Program-made: the position numbers and the translations under genes
Part shown: piece by piece, positions 38,009 to 48,852 of the stretch
Numbering within the stretch: position 1 is the first letter of the stretch
How the letters are laid out: the number at the start of each line of letters is the position of its first letter
Assembly (NCBI GenBank): GCA_977017575.1
Contig: CDRNVI010000039.1
Span: 310,001-374,000 of the forward strand
Reading direction: 5' to 3'
DNA from: Paramoeba atlantica
Lineage: Eukaryota > Discosea
Length of the DNA: 64,000 bases
Notes under the pieces: model-generated
Told to the model about the DNA's origin: nothing
Database searches by the model: none
Seen by the model: the letters and a program-made list of their open reading frames with translations, nothing else

Positions 38009-39754
38009 CTACACAGCGGGTGTGTCATTTTTTGTTGTATCACTCGTCTGCTGTGGTATTTCAACGCATAACCATCTTATTTGGTCATCTACTCGATCGC
38101 GGTACGGTAGATGCCAATGCCTGTTGCTTTCCTCATATTGCATGCAAAAAGAGTATGAACGAGGCACTTGCAACCGCGCTCTCATCCCAGGAGCTAAAAT
38201 CCCAAAAAAGATTTGACTCGTCTGTTTCCATCTCAAAAAGGATTTTTGAGAAAGCATCGCGTAGTGGTGATCTCTCATTTTATCATTAGTAATCACATAA
38301 GCAGGACGACTCGGCTGGCTAAGGTACACAGCAGCATAGAGCCAAAAATAATCGTCGCAAACCCCCTCGGGCGAGGTGTATAAAATGCCCCTTTCACGCC
38401 AATTGCGTACCATCTCCTGATACTGGGGCTGAAGGGCCTCTTTGGCCGTGTGACGTTCGTGAAAAACAATAAGAGGAGTTCCCAGCTTCGCATTTTCTAT
38501 CGCCTCACACACTGCTTGAATATGCTCCAATCGAGCAGGAACCTTTTTTGTTGCAGCGCGCTTTCTCCACTTACGATCTTCGTCCTGAATTTTTTCAATC
38601 ACGTTCTCTTCCTTCTCTCGAAAGTTTTGAGATTCAATCGATTCAGCACCCCAAGCTGAGAGACCGCAATAGCCTACGTTGGCACCATCAATAATCACTC
38701 GAATGACCCGATCATCGCACATTTTCCTGAGTTTGGAAATGACCTCATTAGGAAGTTCTGCAGGTATTAATTTTTTCTCAATATCGCCCAGAAGTTGTGC
38801 ACGATACTCCTCACTGAAAGGATATAACTTTAATTCGCTTTTGCAATGACTACAGTAACCGAAATGTTGTTCGGATGGCCTCCTACAAAGGATATCGGTA
38901 TCTTTTTGTTCATATGCTGCGGGAAACACCACTTCCACCTCATCTCGTATGGTGCACTCGGATGCATTTGGCTTAATGTTCTTGTCAGGCTCAGAATCTC
39001 TACACGCGTAGAAAACGGCATCGACAAAGTCATGCGAAACCAATGGGATGTCTTCTCTCATATCTTGAAGAATGCCGTGAAGCAACTGACCCGCAAAAGG
39101 AAGTTTGAGCATGCAAGCGTAGTCTACTTGATCCAAAATAACGCTAGCCTTTCGTGCGAATGCACGCGCCTCGTTCAGCAAAGCAAAGCTGCTGCAAATT
39201 TCAAAAAAAGGAGCAAAATGCCGTCTTTGAATAGCAGAACCCTCCCCAGGACTTCCAAAATGAGCCTTCTTCAATATTGCTAACACGTTTTTTAAGCAGG
39301 ATTCATTTTTCACGTGCGGTAAAGCATTTTCTCGAGATAATCCCTTTTTCTCCTCGTTTTCTGAAGACGAATAGCCGGAGTTACCCCCGGAGAAAGCGCT
39401 ATTTCTACATAAGATAGTAATGCTCTTGGCTAAAATTGAGGAATTCCATTGAAAATCATGTACCCTTAGTAGATCTTGTAACAATGAACTGGCGTCCGAC
39501 CATCGGTTCGTAGATGTACATAAATGCAGGGCTGCTGAAACTAATGAAGGAGGCAACATTACTTCTTGCGCAGGATCTTTTACCCGCTTTTGTGTTTTCA
39601 GAGTGATTTCTTCGGCAAATTTCATGTCAGAAACCAAAGTTGAAGGCGCTTTCGATGTGGAACTGAGCCAGTTTCGAAGATACAATAGAGCAGCATCGCA
39701 ATCCCGTTTCGATATGGCCTGTCGTAGCAGCGAAAAATCTTTAGCACTAACCAT
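38009..39754 (-). CDS. PRORP: protein-only RNase P (PRORP)
   Basis: This 581-residue metallonuclease removes 5' leaders from pre-tRNAs. N-terminal PPR-like helical repeats occupy about residues 15-250 ([40 protein letters not shown]). A zinc CSHC motif lies at about 301-304, and the NYN nuclease begins with [12 protein letters not shown] at about 354-365. Further catalytic acids are in DDYFWLYAA and [10 protein letters not shown], and the C-terminus has [17 protein letters not shown]. The ATG at 39754 is preferred, as the frame upstream of it lacks an ATG. Linker insertions (about 125-160) are Ser-rich. Whether it works in the nucleus, organelle or both is not clear. Confidence 0.93.
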   Translation of the reverse strand: MVSAKDFSLLRQAISKRDCDAALLYLRNWLSSTSKAPSTLVSDMKFAEEITLKTQKRVKDPAQEVMLPPSLVSAALHLCTSTNRWSDASSLLQDLLRVHDFQWNSSILAKSITILCRNSAFSGGNSGYSSSENEEKKGLSRENALPHVKNESCLKNVLAILKKAHFGSPGEGSAIQRRHFAPFFEICSSFALLNEARAFARKASVILDQVDYACMLKLPFAGQLLHGILQDMREDIPLVSHDFVDAVFYACRDSEPDKNIKPNASECTIRDEVEVVFPAAYEQKDTDILCRRPSEQHFGYCSHCKSELKLYPFSEEYRAQLLGDIEKKLIPAELPNEVISKLRKMCDDRVIRVIIDGANVGYCGLSAWGAESIESQNFREKEENVIEKIQDEDRKWRKRAATKKVPARLEHIQAVCEAIENAKLGTPLIVFHERHTAKEALQPQYQEMVRNWRERGILYTSPEGVCDDYFWLYAAVYLSQPSRPAYVITNDKMRDHHYAMLSQKSFLRWKQTSQIFFGILAPGMRARLQVPRSYSFCMQYEESNRHWHLPYRDRVDDQIRWLCVEIPQQTSDTTKNDTPAV

Positions 39755-40025
39755 TTTTGACAGTAGGGGTAGCGCCACACTTGTTTTGAAACATGAAAGA
39801 TTTATACTAAGGTCTCAACTGCTCGAAAAAACATAAGAAACGTTTTTCTTATATTTAAAGTAGTGAATTTTAATTTTTTTAGGAAGCCCATACAGCAAAA
39901 AAAAGTTATAAGAAATATCAAAATGACCTACAGAAAACAAGTTTGAGATTTAACAGCAAGAGATGAAAAATTTGGACACGAAAAAAATGTCGGCCATCAA
40001 TTTCGTAAGTTACGCGTTTCATCCA

Positions 40026-41093
40026 CTACGACTTCTTCCGATCATTGTTTTCTGAGGAAGCGCTTGACGCGCAGTTCTCTGCACTCCATCGCCGAATTAC
40101 ATCATCCATCGGAACCTCTTCGTAAGGCCTAGTAATAACGGGGTCAAGTGGACTCAGAAAATGAAAATTGCCCTTATAAATTTCCTCATCAGGGGTTCGG
40201 TCCAAAAGCGCAATGTGAAAGCGAATGTAGTGGACAAGAGCGTAGTATGTGTAGAAAGAGAGGTCTTCCGGCCGGGGCAAAGGCATCAACCTCATGAGAA
40301 CACTGAGCACTGCAAGGTCCGCCCCAGGCCCCTCATGGGAGAGGGCCTCCTCAAGATTACAAGAGACTACGTAGTACATATCCAGAATAAAATGTCGGAT
40401 TTTAAACATGGGGGGACGGCCCATTAGACTCTGACAACTTTGCTCCCACGAGGTTCGCATGGATTCAAGCATTTCTTGCATAACCTCTCTGCGACGCGAC
40501 CAGTCATCCACGGATACGGAAAGTGCCCGGCGAGCGATTAGGTGAAGGTGCAGGACCCATAGAAAGTAAATTACGTCAAGTTCCAGGTGCTGTAAATTGA
40601 AAAGTTTGACCCACTCTGGACTCATGACCTGAAATGCTAAGTTGCCACTCATAAAATCAGCCACAGCTTGGACTTTATCTTGCATTGAAAGAGATTTTGG
40701 ACGCGTTCCATCATACTTTGAAACTGTTGAGGGCTCTCGCACGTCGACTCCTTTATACATCTCGCGTTGATGTGCGGAAACTGCACTGAGTTGGGCTTCG
40801 TGAGGTGTGATTTCGTATACTTCACGCATTCTCATGCGTATCGGAGTAGTGTGAATGTGAAGAGAATCTTCTTCAGATTTCTGAATTACCTCTACATCTG
40901 ATGCAGTTTTCCCGCTTTGTTTCGACATTTTCCCTCTCTTCCGCGCTTTGCCTTGAAGGGTGTAGTTTTCATATTTCTCAAGCGAAGATAGCCCTTGGGT
41001 TGGACGTACTGTTAGGGGCGATTTGACCGCCGGAAGCTTACTTTTGATCCATGCTTCCCCTGTTAAACAACGAAGACGCCGTGTATGTATCAT
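40026..41093 (-). CDS. ubiquinol-cytochrome c reductase chaperone (UQCC1/Cbp3-like)
   Basis: This 355-residue protein has the helical chaperone domain of the Cbp3/UQCC1 family at about residues 140-310. Hallmarks are FNLQHLELDVIYFLWVLHLH, WSRRREVMQEMLESM and the acidic, Leu-rich later helix. The family helps cytochrome b translation and assembly of complex III in mitochondria. The N-terminal 60 residues are Lys/Arg-rich with few acids (MIHTRRLRCLTGEAWIKSKL), consistent with an import presequence. The C-terminus is polar. The assignment rests on the LHL helix pattern, and a search would settle it. Confidence 0.65.
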   Translation of the reverse strand: MIHTRRLRCLTGEAWIKSKLPAVKSPLTVRPTQGLSSLEKYENYTLQGKARKRGKMSKQSGKTASDVEVIQKSEEDSLHIHTTPIRMRMREVYEITPHEAQLSAVSAHQREMYKGVDVREPSTVSKYDGTRPKSLSMQDKVQAVADFMSGNLAFQVMSPEWVKLFNLQHLELDVIYFLWVLHLHLIARRALSVSVDDWSRRREVMQEMLESMRTSWEQSCQSLMGRPPMFKIRHFILDMYYVVSCNLEEALSHEGPGADLAVLSVLMRLMPLPRPEDLSFYTYYALVHYIRFHIALLDRTPDEEIYKGNFHFLSPLDPVITRPYEEVPMDDVIRRWSAENCASSASSENNDRKKS

Positions 41094-41763
41094 TTTGTGT
41101 GTGGAACGTATAGTTTTATGTAAAGAAATGTTGTATCGATCAGTAAATTAAGACGACATTTAAAAAAAGTAAGGTCACGCGACGTGTTTTCTGAATATGC
41201 TATTCGGCAAGAAGGGGTTCATAAAAAATTAGAGTGTATGTACATCTATCCTGCAAGAAACACCTTAGAGTTAGAGATTCTACTGAAGACAACGAAAGTT
41301 GACCAATGAAAACAATTTAAGCACTCCCAGTAGGACGCTTATTTTCCACAGAGAAGCATATTTACAAACTTAATTTAAAATCACAAATTAGAATGCCTTT
41401 AACTTTACTTGTCATTACAAATTTTAAATTTGCTTAACAATATTATAGTTAACCATATTGTCCATGTAAATCTTAGATATTTAATTAAAATGAATTTAGA
41501 GTTACTTTACCACGTTATTTTTGGACTTAATATTGAGCAACAATCATAACTTCCGTTCTTAAACATGACTGAGGATAAGTGACCTTTTTCAAAAAAGTCA
41601 AACATCCTTATACAGAAGAAAGAAAAGTCTTTAAAACATGATAATCCTGTATTCTTTTTCACACCTTGTATCATTCCCAAGAAAAAAAAGCAAAGTCACC
41701 TCTTTTTTACCCCCCCCCCCCCCCAACACGCACGCGTGGAGCGTATCCATGGCTCCATCTCGT
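41094..41763. other. intergenic, AT-rich, with a C15 run
   Basis: About 600 bp of AT-rich DNA ends at a homopolymer of 15 Cs (41710-41724). That run sits just left of the G-turning patch in the next gene's 3' end. No gene is seen. Confidence 0.5.
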
Positions 41764-42870
41764 TCACTTATGATGCGCGCGACGAAAGGAGATACTCGGG
41801 GAGGGTATCTTTGTGTCAAACCTCCCCCCGCGCTCCTCGAGCCCGCGTGTCAGTCGGCGTGTCACGGCACTGCGAAAAGAGCTGTGCCCGGAGGAACCAG
41901 TAGGGGTGGAGGGAACTCTGCGTAAATGGGATCTCACGGCCGCAGAGGAAGGCGACTGTGAGGGAAACTGTGAGGGGTGGGCAGGCGGTGCGCTGCCGCG
42001 TAGAGAGAAGGATGCAAAGTCCTCGAGACTGTCCTCGGAGAGGGAGTCGTCCGCGCTGTACCAGGATTGAGAGACCTCATAACCAAAGGTAAAATTGGGT
42101 TTCAAGGTGGGAAGAAGGTTGCAGACATCGTCACAGTGTTCGAAGATGGCTCGGGCGTAGGTGTCTTGGGTTTGTAACATGGGGCTGACGTTTTTATAAA
42201 GGTTGATTTGGATAGGATGAAGATTTCCAAGGTCAACCAAGGTGTGAAAAACCATTTGATCTTCTAACGGGACAGCTTGCGGGAGACCAAGTACGTCTGT
42301 GGCAGCATCAAGAGTAGATTTCTTCATGCGCTGTATGCTATTTTTTATATCGTGATTACCTGTTTCGGTAAGTCGCACAGATGAAACTGTGCTATTTTTA
42401 ATTTTCCTACCGAACAAAGACATCTTGTCCTGCGAATCTTCGCAAGAAGGTTCGATCCGTGCGTGAGAAATACAAGCAGTTGAAAACGACGCGGAATTCG
42501 CACCTCGTGCAGATTGTTGAGCGCAATATTCGAGGTCCTGAATTTTGGCTTCGTAGGCCATGCAGCATTGCTGCAAGTGAGCGACATGATCTTGTGCCTG
42601 CTGCAGCTGAAAAATTAAATCTTCGAAAGGCTCGCCGTAAGATGTAAGATAAGGTGTTGGTGGATAAGATTCCGCATTGGCGGGAGCAGCTTCACGAGTA
42701 TCTTTTCCTTGCCCCGTTAGAGGAATTCGAGAATAACGCGACCGACGCTGCCTTCGAGGTCTGGAGCGGGATATATTTTGATGATCCAGTTCAAGACTTG
42801 GTGGAGAACAATTGTAGGATTCCGTGCAAGACGTCTGCGAAGGAGGTAACTCGGTAGACGAGTAGCTCAT
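41764..42870 (-). CDS. unknown coiled-coil, Ser/Arg-rich protein
   Basis: This 368-residue protein is not recognised. Residues 1-70 are polar with an Arg-rich cluster (SRPRRQRRSRYSR). A coiled coil follows at about 80-115 (FEDLIFQLQQAQDHVAHLQQ). A central folded region lies at about 155-275 (MVFHTLVDLGNLHPIQINLY, TYARAIFEHCDDVCNLLPTL). The tail (about 285-368) is Ser/Pro/Arg-rich and probably disordered. The Arg clusters suggest nuclear or microtubule association, but this is a guess. Its 3' end is GC-rich with a C-to-G skew change on the plus strand near 41870, and the gene ends close to the C15 run. Confidence 0.7.
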   Translation of the reverse strand: MSYSSTELPPSQTSCTESYNCSPPSLELDHQNISRSRPRRQRRSRYSRIPLTGQGKDTREAAPANAESYPPTPYLTSYGEPFEDLIFQLQQAQDHVAHLQQCCMAYEAKIQDLEYCAQQSARGANSASFSTACISHARIEPSCEDSQDKMSLFGRKIKNSTVSSVRLTETGNHDIKNSIQRMKKSTLDAATDVLGLPQAVPLEDQMVFHTLVDLGNLHPIQINLYKNVSPMLQTQDTYARAIFEHCDDVCNLLPTLKPNFTFGYEVSQSWYSADDSLSEDSLEDFASFSLRGSAPPAHPSQFPSQSPSSAAVRSHLRRVPSTPTGSSGHSSFRSAVTRRLTRGLEERGGRFDTKIPSPSISFRRAHHK

Positions 42871-43127
42871 CGTAGAGAACTACCAGGAGAAATATAAAAA
42901 GAAAGGTAAAATATATTTTTGATATTAAAGTAGAGCAAAATGTGTAGTTTTGCATACAACGTGTAGTGCAAACGCTGTACATACACTATACTGTATGTAC
43001 ACTGCACAGGATGTATTTTAATTTTTTTTAAAGGTGCACGTCGTAGGAGAAAAATAATCCATGCTAATTGTGCGAGCCAAAAAATCGGTTATAAATTTTA
43101 TAATATAAAATGAATGACTGTGTACAC

Positions 43128-46100
43128 CTATTTGAACCCTTCCCATGTGACCAACTGTGCTACTGGAGTATCCAACAGATGTTCCATACCCCGTTTCTGC
43201 GCTATTGACACTGCGTCCGATAATAGACGATAAATTGAATGCTGTTCCAGTACGGAGCGCATGGCCCTAGAAATCTCAATGCTATTCATAATAAATACGA
43301 GCACATCGCAAAAGTATCCCATATCAAACGCGGCGTAAACCACGTGTATGGCTTGCGTAGGAAACCTAGTCCAGTTTAACTCTTCACATCGACCGAAACA
43401 TGACTTCAGAAATTCATGTTTGTGATACCCTAAGCGTGAGCTCGTCAAAAGCAACGCTGAAACTGTAATGCAGTCCATTGTGGGGAGATCTCGAAGGAAC
43501 GACTTTTCAAAAGAGGCCAAAAGAGAACTGTCACGATAATTTAGTGTACTTAACGAGGTCATTATGGACACAGCCAAACGACCAGAAATAGGAGTGCATT
43601 GGTGGATGCAATTTATTTTTCCACAAAGGTGAAACAATATGCGCTGAAATTCGCGTGGGGTGTAGACGTCAGCGACTTCTATTCGACGCAAAGTAGCCAG
43701 AAGAGAGCTTATGTGGTAAGGCACCATCTTTCCATGATCTATAGCTAAGAAGCGCGAAACCGATTTACGCAGTAGTCCGTCATGCTTCCAACCGCCGTGG
43801 CCCATCATCTGTAATATCGAAACAAGATCCATAAAAGCACTCTCTGTATCGCAAGATGGACTTTTCAGAAGATAATCAATGCATATCAAAAACTCTTTAT
43901 CAAAATTTTCCTCTACCATTGTAACACATGCCTGAAGCATCGATAGCACGTCGCATCTTTGAATGGACCGAATTTTGAGACGTTTAGAAATTTCTCTGAT
44001 TAACATGCGAGTAATTCTTGGATATTTCGTCAAGAAGCGGGACACAAGCAAGCGTAATTCCGACGCATGACATCTTGGTATGCGACTTTCCACCCAACTA
44101 ATACATTTATCTCGATTTTCTCCTTGGAGCGGTACTCGAGAAAGCGCGGATGCAAGAAACAATAGATCGTAGCTTGAAGCAAAGCGCTGATGTATATCAG
44201 ACAATAAACTGTTAGAAGATTCGTTCCATATTCCTCGCGAAAGGAGCACACAAAGGGCCACAATTTTAGTATGTGTTGGGTTTCGCGATTCAGAGTGACA
44301 AAGCAGTGTATCTACAGTCCGGGTTTTTAATTTCGTTATGCTACACAGCTGAAGCAAATGATATAATAAATTTGTTTTTCGAGAAAACGGACTACTTACT
44401 AAAACGGCGTGAAAAAAGGTTCTATGCTGAACCGCGTTCGGCAAATATAAATTTCTTGCGAGAGCTTTCCTCAAGAAAGAGGCAACCAAGTTATTATCAA
44501 GCCAAGATTCCTTGCCTAAAAAAATGTGATAATGCATCGCAACTATTGACCGAGCGGTACATTCCGGGTTTCCACCGTTGTAGCCAAGTGCAACGTTCGC
44601 TAGCTCTTTAAGTGCTTCGTGTTGGTCCGTATTGATAGTTCGACAAACCAGAAAAAGGACAGAAGGGAGGTATTGAGATACCAGTTGAGCACCCTCTCTC
44701 GTTTGTACTGCACTATGCCAACGACGCACTACGGCAAAGATAAACCGAAGAAGATTTCTATCTTTTATTGGTACAAGAGTCAGAATGCTACACATGAACG
44801 CAAGATCGGAGTCCGCAAGCATTTTCACCCCGGCTTCATTTAGAAATCCGATAAGCTGTCGCACTGCGAGCTGCTCCCATTCATTGGTAGCAACTGCACA
44901 TTGAAGGAGCAGGATCGCGCGTTGTGGAACAACATTATACCAATTCTGTTCAATCCAATGCTCCCACAATGTATGTTTAAGGATTTTGGTTGCTTCCCCG
45001 TTAAATTCACAGTTTCCAAGAAATGCCAGAGCGAAAGCATTGATATTAGAATTTTCTTGAACTATTTGTGTATTCATTGCCCTGATAATGCTGTACAATG
45101 AAGATTCAATTTCTTGATTCAGAGCATGGTAGCTATGATCAAAGGTGGCCCCTTCCACGTAGGACGATGTATCAAAGCTTTCGCATGGAATAAATGCTAA
45201 TTGCGTCAGATCGCGAGCCTTAAAGTCACTATGTGTACCATCTTTGAGACAATAAAACTCTATTACAATGACGTCCATGAATTCATGAAAACAGGGATGG
45301 GCAAGAAAATATTCCGGTTGGATATAACTGCCATATTTTCCGAGAAATCCTTCGCACAACGTGTACCGCTGCTCACTTATTTTACACCAGGCAGATGTTG
45401 CCAAAGAAAAGATATGTTCTTCTGATAAATTCGGAAGCATACATCTACTTATGGCGGCGTGTATGAATCGCCAGGCAGCATAAGCAAAAACCAAGCATTG
45501 GAGACGATAAAAAATACCTGACCATATTTCGAATCCATAAGTATTCTGAGCTTTATCTTCCCGGAAAAAGTTAAGAAAAACTTGCAGCAAACCGCTCAAT
45601 GGCAGTTCATTTTGCAGGTAGCTAAAGTATTCTTCGAACGCGCTGGACCTCTTGGAATACTGATCTTGAGAAGGCAACCGGCTGATAGCCAACGCTAACT
45701 CATAGCGCAAAAGTTTAATTTTTTCCTTAGATTCTAAATAAGGCAAATATTGAACCACTTTCTTGAGATAGCCTACATGAAGCACATCGTGGTAGTCAGA
45801 GGTACTTCCTGCAGAATCTTGTTTTGACAAATTTGTTTCAGATAAAACATTGCCATCAAGTGCAGTTGCATCACGATCTAGGGACTTAGTTGATTGCAGG
45901 GTATTTTTCTTTTGATTATGATACTGGCAAGAATGTAATAACAGTCTGGTATAGAACACAGAATGACGCTGAAAAAGTATACGAACATCAATGTTCAAAG
46001 ACAGGAAGAAGCGCAAAGCAACTCTGTGCAAAGTACCAATGTTTTCATGGGTTTCAAGCAATAAGAAACGTTTTTCAAGACAGCTTCGAAGTTCAATCGG

Positions 46101-46730
46101 AAGATCTATGAGATGCTGTCCTTTAAGTAAAGATAAGATTGACATCAACTGATCCATGTTAGTCTTTCCAATTATTGCAGAGGACAAACATCGTTGGATA
46201 AAAGTTTTAGGATTCCTATGAGTGCGTCCATGTAGTCGCGTTATGCACACAAAAATCATGGGTGTGATATCCTCAAGATGAGTGTGGCATAAGGAAATCA
46301 ATCGGCCAATTTGCTCTTCAGTCGGAGTCCATATGCCTCTGTGTTGCCAATAAAATTCTAAAATTTCTTCAAGAATATATACATCACCATTCGTAGGAAT
46401 TCGAATTAAATTGGCAGCGACTCTAAATCGTCTCACTTGGGCCGAAGTTGATGCTTTACGAGCTCGATCCCGCGCACCACACATTTGAGATCGAGCTTCA
46501 AAATAGAGCTTGTCAGAGGATTCTTTAAAATGTACTTTCGTATGTTCTGTACGTTCTATTGTATGAGATTGACCGATATTTTTTTTGGACTCGTCAGAAT
46601 TGTATCTGCGCTGAGTTTGCGTAACCGAAGTCAAACCATGAACCATTTGATGCCACATTCGATTCACTACACGACATGTGGTGCGCTCCAACCTTCTTAG
46701 GCGTAACAGGTAGACCCATGAGACTCGCAT
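43128..46730 (-). CDS. large helical-repeat protein, probably organellar
   Basis: This 1200-residue protein is not assigned. The first 45 residues are rich in Arg, Leu and aromatic residues with no acids until late (MRVSWVYLLRLRRLERTTCR), like a mitochondrial presequence. The rest is alpha-helical with many Leu/His/Cys-containing segments resembling degenerate PPR, OPR or heptatricopeptide repeats (VSIMTSLSTLNYRDSSLLAS, ITVSALLLTSSRLGYHKHEF) spaced at about 35-40 residues. Such giant helical proteins serve organellar RNA metabolism in several protist groups. No terminal RAP domain is evident. An acceptor-like TACTAATCAG is located about 85 nt before the ATG. Confidence 0.7.
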   Translation of the reverse strand: MRVSWVYLLRLRRLERTTCRVVNRMWHQMVHGLTSVTQTQRRYNSDESKKNIGQSHTIERTEHTKVHFKESSDKLYFEARSQMCGARDRARKASTSAQVRRFRVAANLIRIPTNGDVYILEEILEFYWQHRGIWTPTEEQIGRLISLCHTHLEDITPMIFVCITRLHGRTHRNPKTFIQRCLSSAIIGKTNMDQLMSILSLLKGQHLIDLPIELRSCLEKRFLLLETHENIGTLHRVALRFFLSLNIDVRILFQRHSVFYTRLLLHSCQYHNQKKNTLQSTKSLDRDATALDGNVLSETNLSKQDSAGSTSDYHDVLHVGYLKKVVQYLPYLESKEKIKLLRYELALAISRLPSQDQYSKRSSAFEEYFSYLQNELPLSGLLQVFLNFFREDKAQNTYGFEIWSGIFYRLQCLVFAYAAWRFIHAAISRCMLPNLSEEHIFSLATSAWCKISEQRYTLCEGFLGKYGSYIQPEYFLAHPCFHEFMDVIVIEFYCLKDGTHSDFKARDLTQLAFIPCESFDTSSYVEGATFDHSYHALNQEIESSLYSIIRAMNTQIVQENSNINAFALAFLGNCEFNGEATKILKHTLWEHWIEQNWYNVVPQRAILLLQCAVATNEWEQLAVRQLIGFLNEAGVKMLADSDLAFMCSILTLVPIKDRNLLRFIFAVVRRWHSAVQTREGAQLVSQYLPSVLFLVCRTINTDQHEALKELANVALGYNGGNPECTARSIVAMHYHIFLGKESWLDNNLVASFLRKALARNLYLPNAVQHRTFFHAVLVSSPFSRKTNLLYHLLQLCSITKLKTRTVDTLLCHSESRNPTHTKIVALCVLLSRGIWNESSNSLLSDIHQRFASSYDLLFLASALSRVPLQGENRDKCISWVESRIPRCHASELRLLVSRFLTKYPRITRMLIREISKRLKIRSIQRCDVLSMLQACVTMVEENFDKEFLICIDYLLKSPSCDTESAFMDLVSILQMMGHGGWKHDGLLRKSVSRFLAIDHGKMVPYHISSLLATLRRIEVADVYTPREFQRILFHLCGKINCIHQCTPISGRLAVSIMTSLSTLNYRDSSLLASFEKSFLRDLPTMDCITVSALLLTSSRLGYHKHEFLKSCFGRCEELNWTRFPTQAIHVVYAAFDMGYFCDVLVFIMNSIEISRAMRSVLEQHSIYRLLSDAVSIAQKRGMEHLLDTPVAQLVTWEGFK

Positions 46731-47076
46731 GGGTAAGAAAAAAGGTCACAGTACGAAGGAGAGAGCAGAATGAAATCAATTTGCCAGAGTACGACTGTTC
46801 GAAAACATAAGAACTGATTAGTAAAATTGCCTAAAGGGTACTAAAAGTGGACGCAATCAATTAACTCCCAGTGTCAAGCTATGATTTTTGAGTAGCTTTC
46901 TGTCCAAAAAATGAGTTTCCACTCGTTCAACTTTAATTAAAAATGATTTTTAGGTTTGATTGCTAATTACAACCAAAGATAAAGTATCTCCATGAAGACA
47001 ATGTTTGAATATGCACTTTCAGAGACGCTGTACTTAACCTTTCTTTTCTGCACACATAAAATCTTACCCTTTTGCT
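46731..47076. other. intergenic, 346 bp
   Basis: AT-rich. No feature beyond the acceptor-like string at about 46813-46824 (minus strand). Confidence 0.35.
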
Positions 47077-47574
47077 CTATTCTTCTGGTACTTCGAGAGC
47101 CCCTAATTTGATCTGCTCTATGAGGTCGTGCGGAGGCAAATTTTGAACCGTGCATCCCACAGATTGGCAGGTCCCGAGAACTTCGCGCACCGTGCCAGCC
47201 ATATTCCGCGACAGTGAGCGTGGACGGAGCTGTTTCGCAATGGAGAGAGCATCCTGGTAAGAAATGTTGCCGCTGTGCTTAATATTCTTCACCTTCTTGC
47301 GGTCACGAAGAGGTTCTTTCAAGGCCCGAATGATCAAAGATGCTGCGCTGGGTACAATCTTAATCTCCGCTTGTCGATTTTTTACAACTAGGTGGCACGT
47401 TATTTTAAGACCTTTCCAGTCCTTCGTTGCCTTTTGAATGTCTTCACCAACTTTCTTAGCAGGGAGCCCGAAAGGTCCGAGTTTAGGACCAAGCGTTCCC
47501 GTGCTCACGGGTTCCCCTCCGACACATCGCACGACGAGAAGGTGTTCCTGATTGGGATCAAATTTTGGCGGCAT
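47077..47574 (-). CDS. RPL12: ribosomal protein uL11 (RPL12)
   Basis: This 165-residue cytosolic large-subunit protein forms the GTPase-associated centre with the P-stalk. It shows [20 protein letters not shown], the Pro-rich [20 protein letters not shown] (N-domain), [20 protein letters not shown] and the C-domain [20 protein letters not shown] with the final CQSVGCTV. The length equals that of most eukaryotic RPL12. The ATG is embedded in a leader rich in T and C (TTTTTTCTTTCATCTTG), as expected of a highly expressed gene in this genome. No other ribosomal protein gene is present in the window. Confidence 0.97.
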   Translation of the reverse strand: MPPKFDPNQEHLLVVRCVGGEPVSTGTLGPKLGPFGLPAKKVGEDIQKATKDWKGLKITCHLVVKNRQAEIKIVPSAASLIIRALKEPLRDRKKVKNIKHSGNISYQDALSIAKQLRPRSLSRNMAGTVREVLGTCQSVGCTVQNLPPHDLIEQIKLGALEVPEE

Positions 47575-47765
47575 GATGTGCGTTCAGACAAGATGAAAGA
47601 AAAAATATAAAACAATTTAAAATGCATAAAATTACAAACTCCCGTCTTGATTATTGTCATTAGTAATGACTCATTATGACCAAAATAAATGTTCTATAGC
47701 AAAGTTCCGACTTTTTTATTTACACAACACTTTTTGTTTACAAGAACTAGTGAATACTGCAAGCT

Positions 47766-48572
47766 TTAGCATATTTCATGGTCAAATAGATTTTCAGTTA
47801 TGTTGAGTACACGTAGTGAGTGTGGTATATGCGAAAAACCCACACATTTACTGAAACGATTACACTGTAAATAGAGAAACTTTAAAGAACTTGGAAGAGA
47901 AGAAAGTGATATTTGCCCAACTAATAAATTTTGTGAAAGTGAAAGCAAAACAAGAGAAGCTGGCAGTTTTTCTAATGAAATTCCACCCTCAAAATGATTG
48001 CATTGCAGACGCAGCTCTTTAAGTGAACTGGGGAGTGAGGTAAGGTCCAGTGTTCCAGAGAAATCATTCTCTTGCAGGCTCAGTTTACGCAGCGGCAAAG
48101 AGATACCGTTGAGTACTAGTGACCCACTATGCATGTTTTGAGGGAGCGCTAACTCTTGTAGAGGAAGGTATAAATCTTCAAGTGGTAGGGGTCCACATAG
48201 ATTATTTTCAAAAAGATTTACTTCCCCCACGGTTGGAGGCAAATGTGTGTAAGTCAAATTCCCTTTAAGTCCCATGGAGGACCAAACGACAATGGTTACC
48301 TCTTCCGATGAGTTGCAAATGACACCAAACCACTCGCAAGCGGACTTTTGCGTTGTCCACGACTCGTCCGGATTCGTAATGTGCCGCACTGCATGAAGAA
48401 GACTATACGTTTGGGGAAGAATGGTGCCACGTATTTTACCCCTTTTTCTGCTTGTAGAATTTGAAGTAAAAAACGGCATTTCACCCAATTTCCGTTTGCC
48501 TGCCGATGAGTCGTGACTTTGGCAACACATCATCGTCAGAATTATAAGAGAAAGGTTGTAATGTGCCCTCAT
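47766..48572 (-). CDS. leucine-rich repeat protein 2
   Basis: This 268-residue LRR protein has a short hydrophobic start (MRAHYNLSLIILTMMC), likely a signal peptide. A cap follows with W and C residues (YSLLHAVRHITNPDESWTTQ..CEWFGVIC), then about seven LRRs of the L.LP..L..L.L..N.F.G type (LPSSLKELRLQCNHFEGGIS). It is closest to its neighbour at 48853-49707 and to 17728-18546, which share the cap pattern R.V......SW....C.W..V.C. Only about 280 bp separate it from the next copy, suggesting local duplication. Probably secreted or surface. Confidence 0.8.
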   Translation of the reverse strand: MRAHYNLSLIILTMMCCQSHDSSAGKRKLGEMPFFTSNSTSRKRGKIRGTILPQTYSLLHAVRHITNPDESWTTQKSACEWFGVICNSSEEVTIVVWSSMGLKGNLTYTHLPPTVGEVNLFENNLCGPLPLEDLYLPLQELALPQNMHSGSLVLNGISLPLRKLSLQENDFSGTLDLTSLPSSLKELRLQCNHFEGGISLEKLPASLVLLSLSQNLLVGQISLSSLPSSLKFLYLQCNRFSKCVGFSHIPHSLRVLNITENLFDHEIC

Positions 48573-48741
48573 CTACGTGTCATGTCAACAAAAAAATAAG
48601 ACAATAAGGAAACTACGACTATGGTAACGATGCAACGAAGAAAATTTCTCTACCAATTTTTGAATATCGCACTATTATTACAACCACTGCCTACCATTAT
48701 TTTAGAAATTTGGGTTTTCCCCTTTTCAAAACTGAAAGAGT

Positions 48742-48810
48742 AGATTTACTTTTCAAAACGATACTACTATTAAAACTTAGATTTACTTTTCAAAACGATA
48801 CTACTATTCT
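48742..48810. repeat. tandem duplication, 36-bp period
   Basis: TAGATTTACTTTTCAAAACG followed by ATACTACTATT occurs twice in a row between the two LRR genes. Confidence 0.7.
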
Positions 48811-48852
48811 TTGCCGTATTCCAAAGACTTGCATGACGAGGACATTGGGAGT

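Noticed and set aside
37705-38064. N-terminal extension of GMD
   Set aside because: The frame is open but overlaps PRORP's 3' end, is AT-rich and is not conserved. The MDEQ start gives the usual family length.
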